64,000 nucleotides of DNA from WTAW01 sp964406575 (GCA_964406575.1 CAYOSH010000001.1:1-64000), one strand, 5' to 3'. Shown: positions 26,212 to 35,392, counted from the first letter of the stretch. Program-made: numbers and translations. The notes: a model not told the origin generated them from the letters alone.

Positions 26212-26935
26212 GCGCCTTTTTTTTCAAACACTTCTTTCCGCCCCACTCCTTACACCCCTGCGCTTGGCTTCCCAATCCAGAGAAGCCGACCTTGAGATTT
26301 ACCTGATCTCGGATACGCCGCAGACACACCTTCCCCTTCTCCTCAAAGAGCTGAACAGAGGCAGTGCCGGGGTCCCACGTTCGTTCACTTTTGTCAAGAC
26401 CCACCCGAAGGAAACCGCCATAAAAACCGCCCTCGTTAAGAGCGGCTGGATCTTTGCCCGGCAACCCGCAAGGATTGGCCTCGAAGTTTCCTTCTTTTAT
26501 CTGGACCAGCCCGTACTCCCATCCTTCTCTCTCGTTAAGGACGGCAAAATCTGGGATGTCCGATCCTGGAATCTTCGCACCCTCTGGAATGATATGGGAC
26601 AAAAACAGAATGGGTCCCTCCTCCTGACCGTTGCTTCTTTGAACAGAAAAATCTTAGGAAAATGCGCCGGGGAATTGGCCGTGGTGTATGTGAATGGGCG
26701 GAAAAGGGATGTTTTTTCCTTGAAAAAAAATACCCTCAAGTCTTACGCCTCGCGCGGAGGGAGGGTCACGATTCAAACCGCAAACGGATACGCCCGTGTC
26801 CTCGAATCTTCCTGCCGACACAAGGTCTGTCTATATTCTCCTTCCGTCTCACTATCAGGCGAGCGCATCATCTGCGCGCCCAATCACTTCCTCATCGAAA
26901 TCCAGGGTGGCTCAGTCGACACCGTCATCGGCTAA
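26204..26935 (+). CDS. NusG domain II-containing protein, copy 1
   Basis: A 243-residue exported protein. The N-terminus MDRRLFFQTLL has a twin-arginine-like signal. The C-terminal 85 residues form a NusG domain II (DUF1312), with SSCRHKVCLYSP and ERIICAPNHFLIEIQG. Such proteins accompany Rnf and ApbE genes in other phyla, but their biochemical role is not established. A paralogue lies at 31046-31777. The starts of the two genes are almost identical at the DNA level, while the middles have diverged. It ends the forward rnf run; no apbE follows directly. Confidence 0.8.
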   Translation: MDRRLFFQTLLSAPLLTPLRLASQSREADLEIYLISDTPQTHLPLLLKELNRGSAGVPRSFTFVKTHPKETAIKTALVKSGWIFARQPARIGLEVSFFYLDQPVLPSFSLVKDGKIWDVRSWNLRTLWNDMGQKQNGSLLLTVASLNRKILGKCAGELAVVYVNGRKRDVFSLKKNTLKSYASRGGRVTIQTANGYARVLESSCRHKVCLYSPSVSLSGERIICAPNHFLIEIQGGSVDTVIG

Positions 26936-27027
26936 ACTCAGAAAGCTCTTCATCCGGAAAAGCAAAGGGAGTCATTTTTACGACATTAAGAAAAAAAGAT
27001 GCTTCCACAAAGTCGCCGAGATCGGCG

Positions 27028-28503
27028 TCAAAGCTCCTTCACGAACAAGTTCCTGAAGTATACCGGAGATAAACTGTCATGGTTCTGGAGGCCTATATAG
27101 CCTTCATCTGCAAAATCCTCGACTTTGCCCCGAGGCGCAGCGTTCCAGTCAACGACAACAATCCCATTCAGCTCGACCTGAATATGGTTGCCCTGGAATG
27201 TGATTTTGGTATGATTCCACTCGCCTGTTGGGTTGAAAGCGTCTGATTTTGGGGCCTCCGCATCATAGATCGCTCCTGTCTTATGGATCCCGCTCCCGAT
27301 ATCATAGATCTGGACCTCAAAGGAATGAAAGATGTAGTCATCACTCGTCGGGACAGATGGTATCCTGAGGAAAATTCCAGAATTGGTGTCCGCCTGGGAA
27401 CATTTATAATCCAACTCCAAGACAAAATTTCTGTATTTTTTTTCGCTGAACCAGAGAAGCCCCATACCCCCCTGGCTTTTAAGCACTCCCGTTCTCTCGT
27501 CGAGCACAAAATAACCGGGCCCGTAATGGTTCCACCCGTGTTTGGAAAATCTTCCCCTCCACCATTTGAGTATCTCTCCGTACTCCTCATAATAAGTGAT
27601 GCTTTTAATGTATTCGATCCCTTCTCTTATCGCCGGAGATGGATCGAGGGCATCGGCCTCTTTCTCATGCTCTACAGCGAGATAACCCCGGAAATTCTGC
27701 CGAGTCAGCTCTGCAAGGATGTCGTGCACATGGGCCTGCCCCTGTCCGAAGGGGACGTCCTCAGCCTCCCTTGCTCCGAACTCATCCAGGTCTTTCAAGT
27801 GAACATCGATGATCCGCCCTTCGAGCGACCGGAGGCCGTCCAAAGGATTCACCCCCGATCGCATCCAATGCCCGGTGTCAACGCACGCCCCGATCCTTTT
27901 GTCCAGTCCTTTGATCCTTTCGAGAATCGCTTCCGGTTGTGCATATTTCGAAGGCGTGGGATGATTGTGGATGGCAACATTGATATCGTATTCTTTGACC
28001 ATTTGTTCCAGGAGGGTGAAGTCATCAAAATCTGGCTCGGTTACAACAGTCAGAATTCCCAGCTTATTGGCAAAATCAAAAACTTTCCGCATGTCCTCTT
28101 CGGTGTTATCAAAATCGACGACACCGTAGGCAATCAGGCTCTGGCCATGTTCTCTCAATTTTGTGTTCACCCATTGGATATTTTCCTCGCTGAGGTTATG
28201 GTCAAACACGACCTCGGGTTCATCCGGCCTCAACACTTGTCCCGGATAGGCTTGGATGAAATCGATCCCGAGCCCCTTTGCCTTCTCTAGCGTTTCCAGG
28301 AATGAATACTTCCTGAAGGTCCAGCACTGGATGGCAATCGGGAATTTTTGTATACGGACATCTTTGTATTCAGAGCCCTCCAAGGACAACCCCTCCTTCC
28401 CTTGGGCCATGTCTCTTTCGGAGGAATTCAGCCCATTGATGGCCGAAATGCCACCCGCAGACAACAGAAGAAGCCCCGTGATCACATATATTATTTTTCT
28501 CAT
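27028..28503 (-). CDS. Exported sugar-isomerase-like TIM barrel fused to DUF1080
   Basis: A 491-residue protein in two parts after a signal peptide (hydrophobic stretch at 5-20). Residues about 53-315 are a xylose isomerase-like (AP endonuclease 2) barrel with HNHPTPSKY, CVDTGHW and DVHLKDLD, typical metal-ligand blocks. Residues about 318-491 are DUF1080 (3-keto-disaccharide hydrolase type), with SGIFLR and the closing GYIGLQNHD. With the neighbouring oxidoreductase this fits periplasmic processing of keto sugars; the substrate is unknown. Third gene of the minus-strand cassette. Confidence 0.85.
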   Translation of the reverse strand: MRKIIYVITGLLLLSAGGISAINGLNSSERDMAQGKEGLSLEGSEYKDVRIQKFPIAIQCWTFRKYSFLETLEKAKGLGIDFIQAYPGQVLRPDEPEVVFDHNLSEENIQWVNTKLREHGQSLIAYGVVDFDNTEEDMRKVFDFANKLGILTVVTEPDFDDFTLLEQMVKEYDINVAIHNHPTPSKYAQPEAILERIKGLDKRIGACVDTGHWMRSGVNPLDGLRSLEGRIIDVHLKDLDEFGAREAEDVPFGQGQAHVHDILAELTRQNFRGYLAVEHEKEADALDPSPAIREGIEYIKSITYYEEYGEILKWWRGRFSKHGWNHYGPGYFVLDERTGVLKSQGGMGLLWFSEKKYRNFVLELDYKCSQADTNSGIFLRIPSVPTSDDYIFHSFEVQIYDIGSGIHKTGAIYDAEAPKSDAFNPTGEWNHTKITFQGNHIQVELNGIVVVDWNAAPRGKVEDFADEGYIGLQNHDSLSPVYFRNLFVKEL

Positions 28504-28545
28504 GCTCTCTCCTCCTTGGTGTGCATTCCATACGATTAAAAAAAA

Positions 28546-30150
28546 TTAAGCGATCTTTTTCTGAACCGGGTCCCACTCTACCCGGCGCCCTTCGAGATAA
28601 GATTTGGTGGCCATATGGCAGGTGATCGCTTCCTCGAAGCCGCGATCGATGTCACAACTCGGCTTCTCCCCGGTCCGGATGCAATCTATCCACTCTTTGA
28701 CGTGGAGATGGGTTAGGTCGACTTGCCTTCCTCCACGGTATGTGTACATCAATCCTTTGGTTGCAAAATATTTTTCAGTGGCCGACGTGATCGTGTCGAT
28801 GCCCCTAGAGCCGGGATGGTAAGAGAAGAGAGGCAATTCCGTGTCTATAACGCCCGCTCTGATCTTCTCTTCAAACCGTGTGGAATCGGTATCGGCAGTG
28901 ACGGTCAGGCTCTCACCGACTTCCATTGAGGCGTCATGCCCCATAAAAACACGTCCTCGCCCTCGGCTATTTGCGAGGGTTGCGCTGTAAATTAGGGTCA
29001 AGTCTCGGTCAGGATACTCACAGACCGTTTGGAAGAGGTCCGGCACGTCTCTCCCATCTTTGAAGAAATAAATCCCTCCTGAAGATACCGCAGATTTGGG
29101 AATCCCCATGTTAAGGATCTGATTCACAGCATCAAACTCGTGCGAAAAGAGGTCTCCAGACAGCCCTGTCCCATAATCATACCAACAGCGCCAGCGGAAA
29201 AATCGCTCCAGGTTGAAAGGGACCCTGTGGGGCGCTGGGCCCTGAAACTGTTCCCAATCGATGGTTCGGGGGCTGCTATCCTTATGAATGCTGTACACCC
29301 AAGCCCCGTTGGGCGAGTTGCGATTGGTTGTTGTCTCAACGAGGGTGATCTTGCCGAGAATATTTTTGTCGATGATTTGTTTCGCTCTCCAGAAGGTTTC
29401 TTGCTGAGGGTTCTGATGCCCCAGCTGGAATACCATACCGCTTTTTTTGACAGCGCCCGTAAGAGCATAAACCTCTTCCTCAGTCCTTGTCATACATTTT
29501 TCCAGATAAACGTGCTTTCCCATATTGACGGCATCGATGGCCATCTGTGCGTGCCAGTGGTCAGGAGTGGCGATGATGACAGCGTCGATGTCTTTGCTTT
29601 CCAGCATCTCCTTATAGTTACGAAAGCGCTTGGCGCCTCCCATCTTTCCTGCGCCTCCTCCTGGACGGTTATCGTTTCGGGAAGCGGCCAGGCCCCGCTC
29701 TGCCCTGGCGTCAAACACATCGCAAACCCCTGTCAATAGAAGGTTTAGGTCCTCCTGAACCAAGAATCCTTTGATCTCTCTCTCCCGCCATGCTCTCTTC
29801 GATTTATTCCCCTGGATATTGAAAAAGTCCGGGTGTGCAAAGCCCGCGGCTCTTATCAAATACTCGCCTCTTCCTCCGTACCCGATAATCCCGATCCGGA
29901 TAAGATCACCAGTCTTCTTCTCCGGAGCTTTCGCTCGTTCAGTATCCAACGAACCTCCGACCCCCAGCTCTTCCAGCAGGCTTTTTCTTCTCTCTTTATC
30001 CCACATCCTTTTTTTATAAAGTTCGTAGAAGAAAGCCCCAAGCACAGGGAGGGAAGCCAACGCCTTGATCGCATCTCGCCGTCCTGCGTTGACTCCTTTA
30101 TTCGGCTGAGACTCCTTTTGTTTCTCGTTTCCCCTGTTTTCTTGGTCCAT
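28546..30150 (-). CDS. Tat-exported Gfo/Idh/MocA family oxidoreductase
   Basis: A 534-residue NAD(P)-dependent sugar or glycoside dehydrogenase family member. The N-terminus has GRRDAIKALASLPVLG, a Tat signal. The Rossmann domain begins near 80 (RIGIIGYGGRGEYLIRAA), and the catalytic-region motif reads EKCMTRTEEEVYAL in place of the common EKP. YDYGTGLSGDLFSHEFD is a family mark. It lies between DoxX and the TIM/DUF1080 gene, 42 bases before the latter. Secreted members are often glycan-modifying; the substrate is open. Confidence 0.85.
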   Translation of the reverse strand: MDQENRGNEKQKESQPNKGVNAGRRDAIKALASLPVLGAFFYELYKKRMWDKERRKSLLEELGVGGSLDTERAKAPEKKTGDLIRIGIIGYGGRGEYLIRAAGFAHPDFFNIQGNKSKRAWREREIKGFLVQEDLNLLLTGVCDVFDARAERGLAASRNDNRPGGGAGKMGGAKRFRNYKEMLESKDIDAVIIATPDHWHAQMAIDAVNMGKHVYLEKCMTRTEEEVYALTGAVKKSGMVFQLGHQNPQQETFWRAKQIIDKNILGKITLVETTTNRNSPNGAWVYSIHKDSSPRTIDWEQFQGPAPHRVPFNLERFFRWRCWYDYGTGLSGDLFSHEFDAVNQILNMGIPKSAVSSGGIYFFKDGRDVPDLFQTVCEYPDRDLTLIYSATLANSRGRGRVFMGHDASMEVGESLTVTADTDSTRFEEKIRAGVIDTELPLFSYHPGSRGIDTITSATEKYFATKGLMYTYRGGRQVDLTHLHVKEWIDCIRTGEKPSCDIDRGFEEAITCHMATKSYLEGRRVEWDPVQKKIA

Positions 30151-30176
30151 TTAACGCCCTCCAAAAACGTGTGACC

Positions 30177-30695
30177 TTATTGTTGTCCTTTTCCTCTTTT
30201 TTTAAAGATAAGCCGGTCAAGGCCCACAATCTTCCCTGTCGGGAAGGCGAGCAAAACACCGAGTGCCATCATCTCGATCAAGATTTTATTGACAATTAAG
30301 TAGCTCCCTTCCGATGGTGCAGAGTAGGAATATCCCACAAAAGGAGGATTACACACATAATAAATCAATAACAAAAAAATTCCTGCAAAACATGCCCAAG
30401 ATGACAACAGGCCCGTGATCAAGGCTAGCCCGATGGCAATCTGCCCCCAAATGTTGAGAAAATCCACGATCTTAAGGGTCGCTGGGTTCTTGGCAATGGC
30501 TGTAAACAATCCAGAAAACAGCCACGGAGACTCTGAGAGGTATCCTGCTGACGTCCAATATGGATTGAGCAGCTTGGATACCCCTTCATACAGAAAATGC
30601 CATCCGATCAGAAACCGGAGAAAAACGAGAGTTGTCGTTTGGAACACCGTGTACCCTTTGGTTTTCTCTGAATGTGTAAAAGCTCCCTTGTGCAT
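30177..30695 (-). CDS. DoxX family membrane protein
   Basis: A roughly 172-residue protein with four hydrophobic segments and the DoxX marks FLRFLIGWHFLYEGVSKL and GLALITGLLSSWACFAGI. The ATG at 30695 (MHKGAFTHSEK) is chosen because AGAGG lies ten bases ahead; an ATG six codons earlier also fits. It opens the minus-strand sugar cassette, reading into the oxidoreductase after 26 bases. DoxX proteins often partner quinone or thiol redox systems; the role here is inferred only from position. Confidence 0.75.
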   Translation of the reverse strand: MHKGAFTHSEKTKGYTVFQTTTLVFLRFLIGWHFLYEGVSKLLNPYWTSAGYLSESPWLFSGLFTAIAKNPATLKIVDFLNIWGQIAIGLALITGLLSSWACFAGIFLLLIYYVCNPPFVGYSYSAPSEGSYLIVNKILIEMMALGVLLAFPTGKIVGLDRLIFKKRGKGQQ

Positions 30696-30862
30696 GGTTG
30701 TCCTGCCTCTCATCGAGATCCGACCAAAAACTCCGTCATGGCATCTTTTATATGGGCTTGGATTCACGGTCATATGCCGCAGATGTCGACTGGCACGGAA
30801 GGTCAGGTCCAGCTCTTGATCCTTTGAAAGAGAAAAAAGGCGTGCTCCATCCCAACGGCCAC

Positions 30863-30891
30863 ACAATATACAGATTTCAAAATTTTGTCAA
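30863..30891 (-). promoter_or_regulatory. Promoter of the DoxX-oxidoreductase-TIM/DUF1080 cassette
   Basis: On the minus strand TTGACA, a 17-base spacer and TATTGT (four of six). A TATATT lies at 15 bases and could serve instead. Confidence 0.45.
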
Positions 30892-30987
30892 TTCGAAGCA
30901 CTCCCTTTTGAAACCTCTGTATCGGCAGAAAAATTTTTAGAGATCTGGAACGATATCATCGGTGATTTCAGAAACAAAATTGCAGGT

Positions 30988-31016
30988 TTGACATTTATCT
31001 GGTTTTTCAAGAGAAT
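30988..31016 (+). promoter_or_regulatory. Promoter of the second NusG-II gene and apbE
   Basis: TTGACA, a 17-base spacer and GAGAAT (four of six), 30 bases before the ATG. It would drive apbE separately from the rnf operon. Confidence 0.4.
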
Positions 31017-31045
31017 GGTGTGAAGAATACACAAAGGAGAGCGAC

Positions 31046-31777
31046 ATGGATAGGCGCCGTTTTTTTCAAACTCTTCTGGCCGCTCCTTTGCTGGCTCCCC
31101 TCTTCGGGGAGACAGGATCTGGCCTCAAAGATTGTACTCTCTATCTTATCGGGGAAAATCCTCATGTTTTCTTTTATCCTCTCCTCGAAGAGATGCAAAA
31201 AGTCGCTCTTCCTCAAGCAAAATATTTCCATTTTCTCCATCCTCATCCCCAGCAACACCTCCTGCGGGGAATCCTGCTTACGCATGGATGGCAGGAAAAG
31301 GTGGGTCCGACGCAAATAGATTTGGCCATCTCCTTTTGCCGCCTCAAAAACAAGGCGGCTCCATCTTTTTCTTTTGTCAAAAGCGGACAAATCTGGGACG
31401 CCAGGTCCTGGACGCTTCGCTCAATCTGGAAAGAGATGAATCAGAATAACCCGCCCTCATCCTGCTTGACCATCGCATCCTTGATGGGGCGGACGATCGA
31501 GACACACAAGGGCGAATCTATCCTCCTCTGTGCCGACGGCCGCAAAAGAGAAGAGCTCTCCTTGAAAGAGGAGCGGCGTCTTTCCTTTTCCACTCATAAG
31601 GGACATATCAGTATTCAAATTGCAGGCGGCGAAGCGAGGGTCTCGGATTCTTCCTGCCGAGGCAAGGTATGTCTTTACTCGCCTCCCATATCACACCCAG
31701 GAGAACGCATTATCTGTGCGCCCAACCACTTTTTCATGGAAATCCAGGGCCCCTCATTAGATACGGCCATTGGGTAA
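31046..31777 (+). CDS. NusG domain II-containing protein, copy 2
   Basis: A 243-residue paralogue of the gene at 26204-26935, same length, with the same twin-arginine-type start (MDRRRFFQTLLAAPLLAPL) and the same C-terminal NusG-II motifs (SSCRGKVCLYSP, ERIICAPNHFFMEIQG). The first roughly 35 bases of the gene and its GGAG-type site nearly match the other copy. It overlaps apbE by eight bases, so this is the copy linked to flavinylation. Function unknown. Confidence 0.8.
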   Translation: MDRRRFFQTLLAAPLLAPLFGETGSGLKDCTLYLIGENPHVFFYPLLEEMQKVALPQAKYFHFLHPHPQQHLLRGILLTHGWQEKVGPTQIDLAISFCRLKNKAAPSFSFVKSGQIWDARSWTLRSIWKEMNQNNPPSSCLTIASLMGRTIETHKGESILLCADGRKREELSLKEERRLSFSTHKGHISIQIAGGEARVSDSSCRGKVCLYSPPISHPGERIICAPNHFFMEIQGPSLDTAIG

Positions 31778-32702
31778 AAAGAGCTGTGTTCTCACGCTTG
31801 CGTTCTGTCTTTGCCTCTCACGCTGCGCCCCCAAAGATACATGGCATACCTCCACATTCCTCTTTTTCGATACGGTGTGTGAGCTCAAGGTTTTCTGTTC
31901 TCCCTCACAATTCAAAGCCGCAAAAGAGGCGGTCAACGCTGTCTTCACAGATATTGAAGCGCATTTCTCTCCCGAATCAACGGATTATTCCTCAGAGATT
32001 GTCCTTTCTCTCTATCAAAAGGCCTACACGCTCTACTTAGACTCCGGCGGGAAATTCGATATCTCAGTCGGTGCGCTCTCTAAGATATGGGGATTCCATG
32101 ACCAATCCTACCGTGTGCCCACACTTGAAGAGTTGGACGGGGCAATGAGGTCCGTCGGGATGGATAAGATTCAGATCCGGGATGGGCGACTCATTCTTGC
32201 TCCTGGCGTTCAGTTGGACTGGGGGGGCATTGCCAAAGGATATGGTCTCGACCTTGCTGCCAATATCTTGAAAACAAAAGGATTATCCAATGGTTTTGTG
32301 AACGCAGGCGGTGACCTCTATTGCTGGGGGACAAACCCAGATGGAGGCTCTTGGCGGATCGGGATCAAACATCCTAGAAAATCTGGCTTTTCAGGAATTC
32401 TTTCCATCTCTGATGAGGGGGCAGCAACAACCGGCGACTACCAAAGATTTTTTATTGAAAACGGAACACGCTACCACCATGTTTTTGACCCCCATTCCGG
32501 CTTTCCGGCAAAAGGAAAACAAAGTGTGACCGTAGTCGGTCCCGAAGCGACATTCTGTGATGCGTTGTCCACAGCCCTGTTCGTCTCCGCCCATCCGGGG
32601 TCCATCCTCGATAAATATCCCCGGTATAGCGCTATTATCATCGACTCTGATGGAAATCTCACGACGCTAGGAAAACCAGTCATATTCGTGTCTGTTGAAT
32701 AA
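31770..32702 (+). CDS. apbE: FAD:protein FMN transferase
   Basis: Attaches FMN covalently to threonines of RnfG and RnfD in the periplasm. The 310 residues fit ApbE, with DFDISVGALS-like KFDISVGALSKIWGFH, LDWGGIAKGYGLDLAA, NAGGDLYCWG and the late THHVFDP-like YHHVFDPHSGFPA. A hydrophobic leader ends in LSRCAPKD, a lipobox-like site with an unusual arginine before the cysteine. The start is a TTG inside the preceding gene. It lies five kilobases past the rnf genes it would serve, split off by the opposite-strand sugar cassette. Confidence 0.93.
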   Translation: MGKKSCVLTLAFCLCLSRCAPKDTWHTSTFLFFDTVCELKVFCSPSQFKAAKEAVNAVFTDIEAHFSPESTDYSSEIVLSLYQKAYTLYLDSGGKFDISVGALSKIWGFHDQSYRVPTLEELDGAMRSVGMDKIQIRDGRLILAPGVQLDWGGIAKGYGLDLAANILKTKGLSNGFVNAGGDLYCWGTNPDGGSWRIGIKHPRKSGFSGILSISDEGAATTGDYQRFFIENGTRYHHVFDPHSGFPAKGKQSVTVVGPEATFCDALSTALFVSAHPGSILDKYPRYSAIIIDSDGNLTTLGKPVIFVSVE

Positions 32703-32759
32703 CCCGGGATTGTTAAAAGTACATTCTTGGAGAAAACACGATGTCTATCCGTAAGCTTT

Positions 32760-32778
32760 GGAAAAAGGGAATTTTTCC
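32760..32778 (+). terminator. Hairpin between convergent apbE and dnaN
   Basis: GGAAAAA and TTTTTCC form a seven-base stem with a GGGAA loop in the 98-base gap between the convergent genes. There is no long T-run, so its role as a terminator is uncertain. Confidence 0.3.
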
Positions 32779-32800
32779 TTAAAAAAACCAATCCAGGAGG

Positions 32801-33901
32801 CTAAATCTTCATAGGCATCAAGACATAAAGGTATTTACTATCTCCCCCTTCCTCGGGTCTCAATAAGACAGCACTGTTTTCATCCTTCATTTCGCAGCAC
32901 ACTCTCTCCGTCTTAACGGTCGTGAGAAAATCGAGGATGTACTGGGAGTTAAAACCAATCTCGAAGCTATCGCCTTCATAATCGACGTCGACTTTATCCC
33001 GCGCTTCGCCTATCTCCGGATTGGATGAAAAAAGTCTGATCAGCTTTTTCCCGATGTTGAGCTTTATTCCTCTGGAACGCTCTGTGGACAGGAGGGACAC
33101 CCTACGAATGGCATCCGTCATTTCATCTCTGGAGAAGGTCATGATGTTCGTGTTATCTTGGGGGATGACGGCCTCATAGTTGGGAAATTTCCCCTCAATA
33201 ATTCTCGATATCAAAGTTCTGTTGTCCACCTTGAAAAAGAGATTGTTCTCGTCAAGGTCGAACTCGAGCGTCTCGTTCTCGAATTTTCGCAGTTCATTCA
33301 GGGTTTTTTTCGACACTATTCCTCTGATCTCATTGGCTACATCCAATTTATCCAAGATCATGGATGTGTAAGCCAGTCTATGGCCGTCGGTACTAACCAT
33401 TTCGATGCTTTTGTCCTTGAGGATCATCAGCGCTCCGTTCAGATAATACCGCTGCTCCTGAGTGATCGCAAAATACACTTTTTCGATCATATCCTTGACC
33501 TTTTCCAAGGGAAGCACGATCTTTTTCTCAAACTTTGGTTCAGGAACCTGTGGGTAATCCTCTTTGGGTAAACAGAGAACCTTGAACTGGCTCTCTCCGG
33601 ATAGAATCTCCATGACGAGACTGTCGCTCTCATGGAAAGTCACTTTTTTATCTCCAGCTAACGATCTTACGATCTCAAACAGCTTTTTCCCAGATATTGT
33701 GATGGACCCCATTTCCTCGATATGTGCAGGAAAATGGGTTTTGAGACCTACTTCCAGGTCAGTCCCCGTGAGCTCAACTTCATTCTCTGAAGCACAAATC
33801 AAGATGTTGGCAAGGATGGGCATTGTGTTTCGCTTTTCCACAATCCCCTGGAGGAGTTGAAGCTCTCTTTGGATATCATCTCTGTCAATCGAGAATTTCA
33901 T
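32801..33901 (-). CDS. dnaN: DNA polymerase III beta sliding clamp
   Basis: The ring-shaped clamp that tethers polymerase to DNA. Its 366 residues are normal for the family, beginning MKFSIDRDDIQREL, with the three-domain fold pattern and the C-terminal LMPMKI, the classic end that forms the partner-binding cleft. AGGTGG lies four bases before the ATG. Directly downstream of dnaA in the same direction, with an AT-rich 114-base gap. Confidence 0.97.
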   Translation of the reverse strand: MKFSIDRDDIQRELQLLQGIVEKRNTMPILANILICASENEVELTGTDLEVGLKTHFPAHIEEMGSITISGKKLFEIVRSLAGDKKVTFHESDSLVMEILSGESQFKVLCLPKEDYPQVPEPKFEKKIVLPLEKVKDMIEKVYFAITQEQRYYLNGALMILKDKSIEMVSTDGHRLAYTSMILDKLDVANEIRGIVSKKTLNELRKFENETLEFDLDENNLFFKVDNRTLISRIIEGKFPNYEAVIPQDNTNIMTFSRDEMTDAIRRVSLLSTERSRGIKLNIGKKLIRLFSSNPEIGEARDKVDVDYEGDSFEIGFNSQYILDFLTTVKTERVCCEMKDENSAVLLRPEEGGDSKYLYVLMPMKI

Positions 33902-33924
33902 TTTTCCACCTTTCCTCTTTGGGT

Positions 33925-33985
33925 CTATTATTTTTTAATAAGTATAAATTAGATTAAATAAATAAAATAATAAAAGCAAATAAAA
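33925..33985. other. AT-rich stretch between dnaA and dnaN, possible unwinding region
   Basis: About 60 bases here hold only a few G or C positions (runs such as TAATAAGTATAAATTAGATT). AT-rich segments beside dnaA commonly serve as DNA unwinding elements in chromosomal origins. No clear DnaA-trio is visible, and boxes close by are weak. Confidence 0.35.
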
Positions 33986-34015
33986 TGTGCAAAACTCCCG
34001 TAATTTACTGATTTC

Positions 34016-35347
34016 CTAGCGAATATAGCTGATTATACTGTTTATTTCTTTGTTAAATTCTGGGTCTTTCATTCTGAGTTTTTCTATCTTACGTACACTG
34101 TGTATGACCGTAGTATGGTGTTTTCCACCGAATTTTTTACCGATCTCAGGAAGAGAGGTCTTGGTGAGTTCTTTAGAAAGATACATGGCGATCTGTCGGG
34201 GGAAGGCTACTTTGGGAGAATTGTTTTTGGATTTTAGCTGAGTGAGATTCATCTTGAATTTGTGGCAAATGATCTTCTGGATCTTTTCCACGGTCACGAT
34301 CTGTGAGGATGAATCCAACAAGCTCTTTAGGGCTTCTTTGGCCAAGTCTAGGTCAATGCTCTCTCCTTTGAGAGATGAATAGGCGATAACACGACGGAGG
34401 AAACCTTCCAGTTCCCTGATGTTGGAACGGACTTTGTCTGCGATGAAGAGGGCCACGCTTTCCGAGAGAACAATCTCTTCCATTTCCGATTTTTTCTTTA
34501 GGATAGCGATTCGTGTTTCGATATCAGGGGGTTTGAGGTCGGCAATCAGACCCCATTCGAACCGAGAGCTGAAACGTTCTTCGAGATTTGGGATCTCTTT
34601 TGGTGGACAATCACTTGAGATGACAATCTGTTTTTGGCTGTCGTAGAGATGATTGAAGGTATGAAAGAATTCCTCCTTGGTCCTCTCTCTTCCGGATAGA
34701 TAATGAATATCGTCGATGAGAAGGACGTCCACGCTGCGGTATTTTTGGCGGAAATCAAGAATTTTTCCGTATTGGAGATGATTGATGAGGTCGTTCATAA
34801 ACTTTTCGGTTGTGATGTAGAGGATCTTAAGGGTGCGGTGGGATTTCAGGATGTTGTGGCCGATGGCGTTCATAAGATGGGTTTTTCCCAGGCCGGCTCC
34901 ACCGTAAACGTACAGGGGATTGTATGATTTTGCTGGGTTTTTCACCACGGCAGTCGCTGCCGCATGGGCGAATTGGTTGCATGAGCCGACAACAAAGTTT
35001 TCGAATGTGTAATTCGGATTGAGGTTCGGGTTGAGGAGAAAGCCGTTTTTTGACCTCCTTTCCTCAGGAGATCGGCGTATGAACGGGGAGGAGGTTTCGT
35101 CAAAAATGTATCTGATTTCATAAGACTTATCGAAGAGATCTTGAGATATAGTGTTGATCAGGCTCGTATAGTGAAAGGAGAGCCAATCCTTGAAATAAGA
35201 ATTGGGGACTTTTATGTAAAGGGCTTCCGCTTCTTGGCCGATATAGGCGGTTGGTAAAAACCACGTTTCAAAACTGTTTTTGTCTATTCTATTTTGGATC
35301 TTTTCCTGGATCCTGAGCCAAGGATTATGTTTATCTTTGTGTTCCAT
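34016..35347 (-). CDS. dnaA: Chromosomal replication initiator
   Basis: The ATP-dependent protein that binds DnaA boxes and opens the origin. The chosen ATG at 35347 gives MEHKDKHNPWLRIQEKI and 443 residues; the longer frame lacks support. The AAA+ domain shows GGAGLGKTHLMNA and LLIDDIHYLSG, and the DNA-binding domain ends with GGKHHTTVIHSVRKI, the DnaA signature. A promoter lies about 90 bases upstream and the leader contains DnaA-box-like sites, suggesting autoregulation. Confidence 0.97.
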   Translation of the reverse strand: MEHKDKHNPWLRIQEKIQNRIDKNSFETWFLPTAYIGQEAEALYIKVPNSYFKDWLSFHYTSLINTISQDLFDKSYEIRYIFDETSSPFIRRSPEERRSKNGFLLNPNLNPNYTFENFVVGSCNQFAHAAATAVVKNPAKSYNPLYVYGGAGLGKTHLMNAIGHNILKSHRTLKILYITTEKFMNDLINHLQYGKILDFRQKYRSVDVLLIDDIHYLSGRERTKEEFFHTFNHLYDSQKQIVISSDCPPKEIPNLEERFSSRFEWGLIADLKPPDIETRIAILKKKSEMEEIVLSESVALFIADKVRSNIRELEGFLRRVIAYSSLKGESIDLDLAKEALKSLLDSSSQIVTVEKIQKIICHKFKMNLTQLKSKNNSPKVAFPRQIAMYLSKELTKTSLPEIGKKFGGKHHTTVIHSVRKIEKLRMKDPEFNKEINSIISYIR

Positions 35348-35360
35348 CGCTATTAATGAG

Positions 35361-35392
35361 ATTTCCACAGAAATTTTCACAACTGTGGAAAA
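35361..35392. promoter_or_regulatory. DnaA-box-like sites in the dnaA leader
   Basis: ATTTCCACA at 35361-35369 differs from TTATCCACA at two positions. TGTGGAAAA at 35384-35392 is the reverse complement of TTTTCCACA, one base off, and follows TTTTCACAA. These could mark the start of an origin or serve in dnaA autoregulation. They are few, so the origin call is tentative. Confidence 0.45.

Larger units (their letters stand above)
30696..31045. other. Gap between the divergent sugar cassette and second NusG-II gene
   Basis: This 350-base gap holds two opposing promoter candidates (30863-30891 minus and 30988-31016 plus) and no convincing gene. The first would give a long leader of about 160 bases before DoxX. 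Confidence 0.6.

Noticed and set aside
27014..27027. The palindrome CGCCGA-GA-TCGGCG after the DUF1080 stop as a terminator
   Set aside because: The loop would be only two bases and no T-run follows directly.
27283..28290. A long plus-strand open frame (335 residues) opposite the TIM/DUF1080 gene
   Set aside because: The minus-strand protein shows clear family motifs throughout; the plus frame has none.
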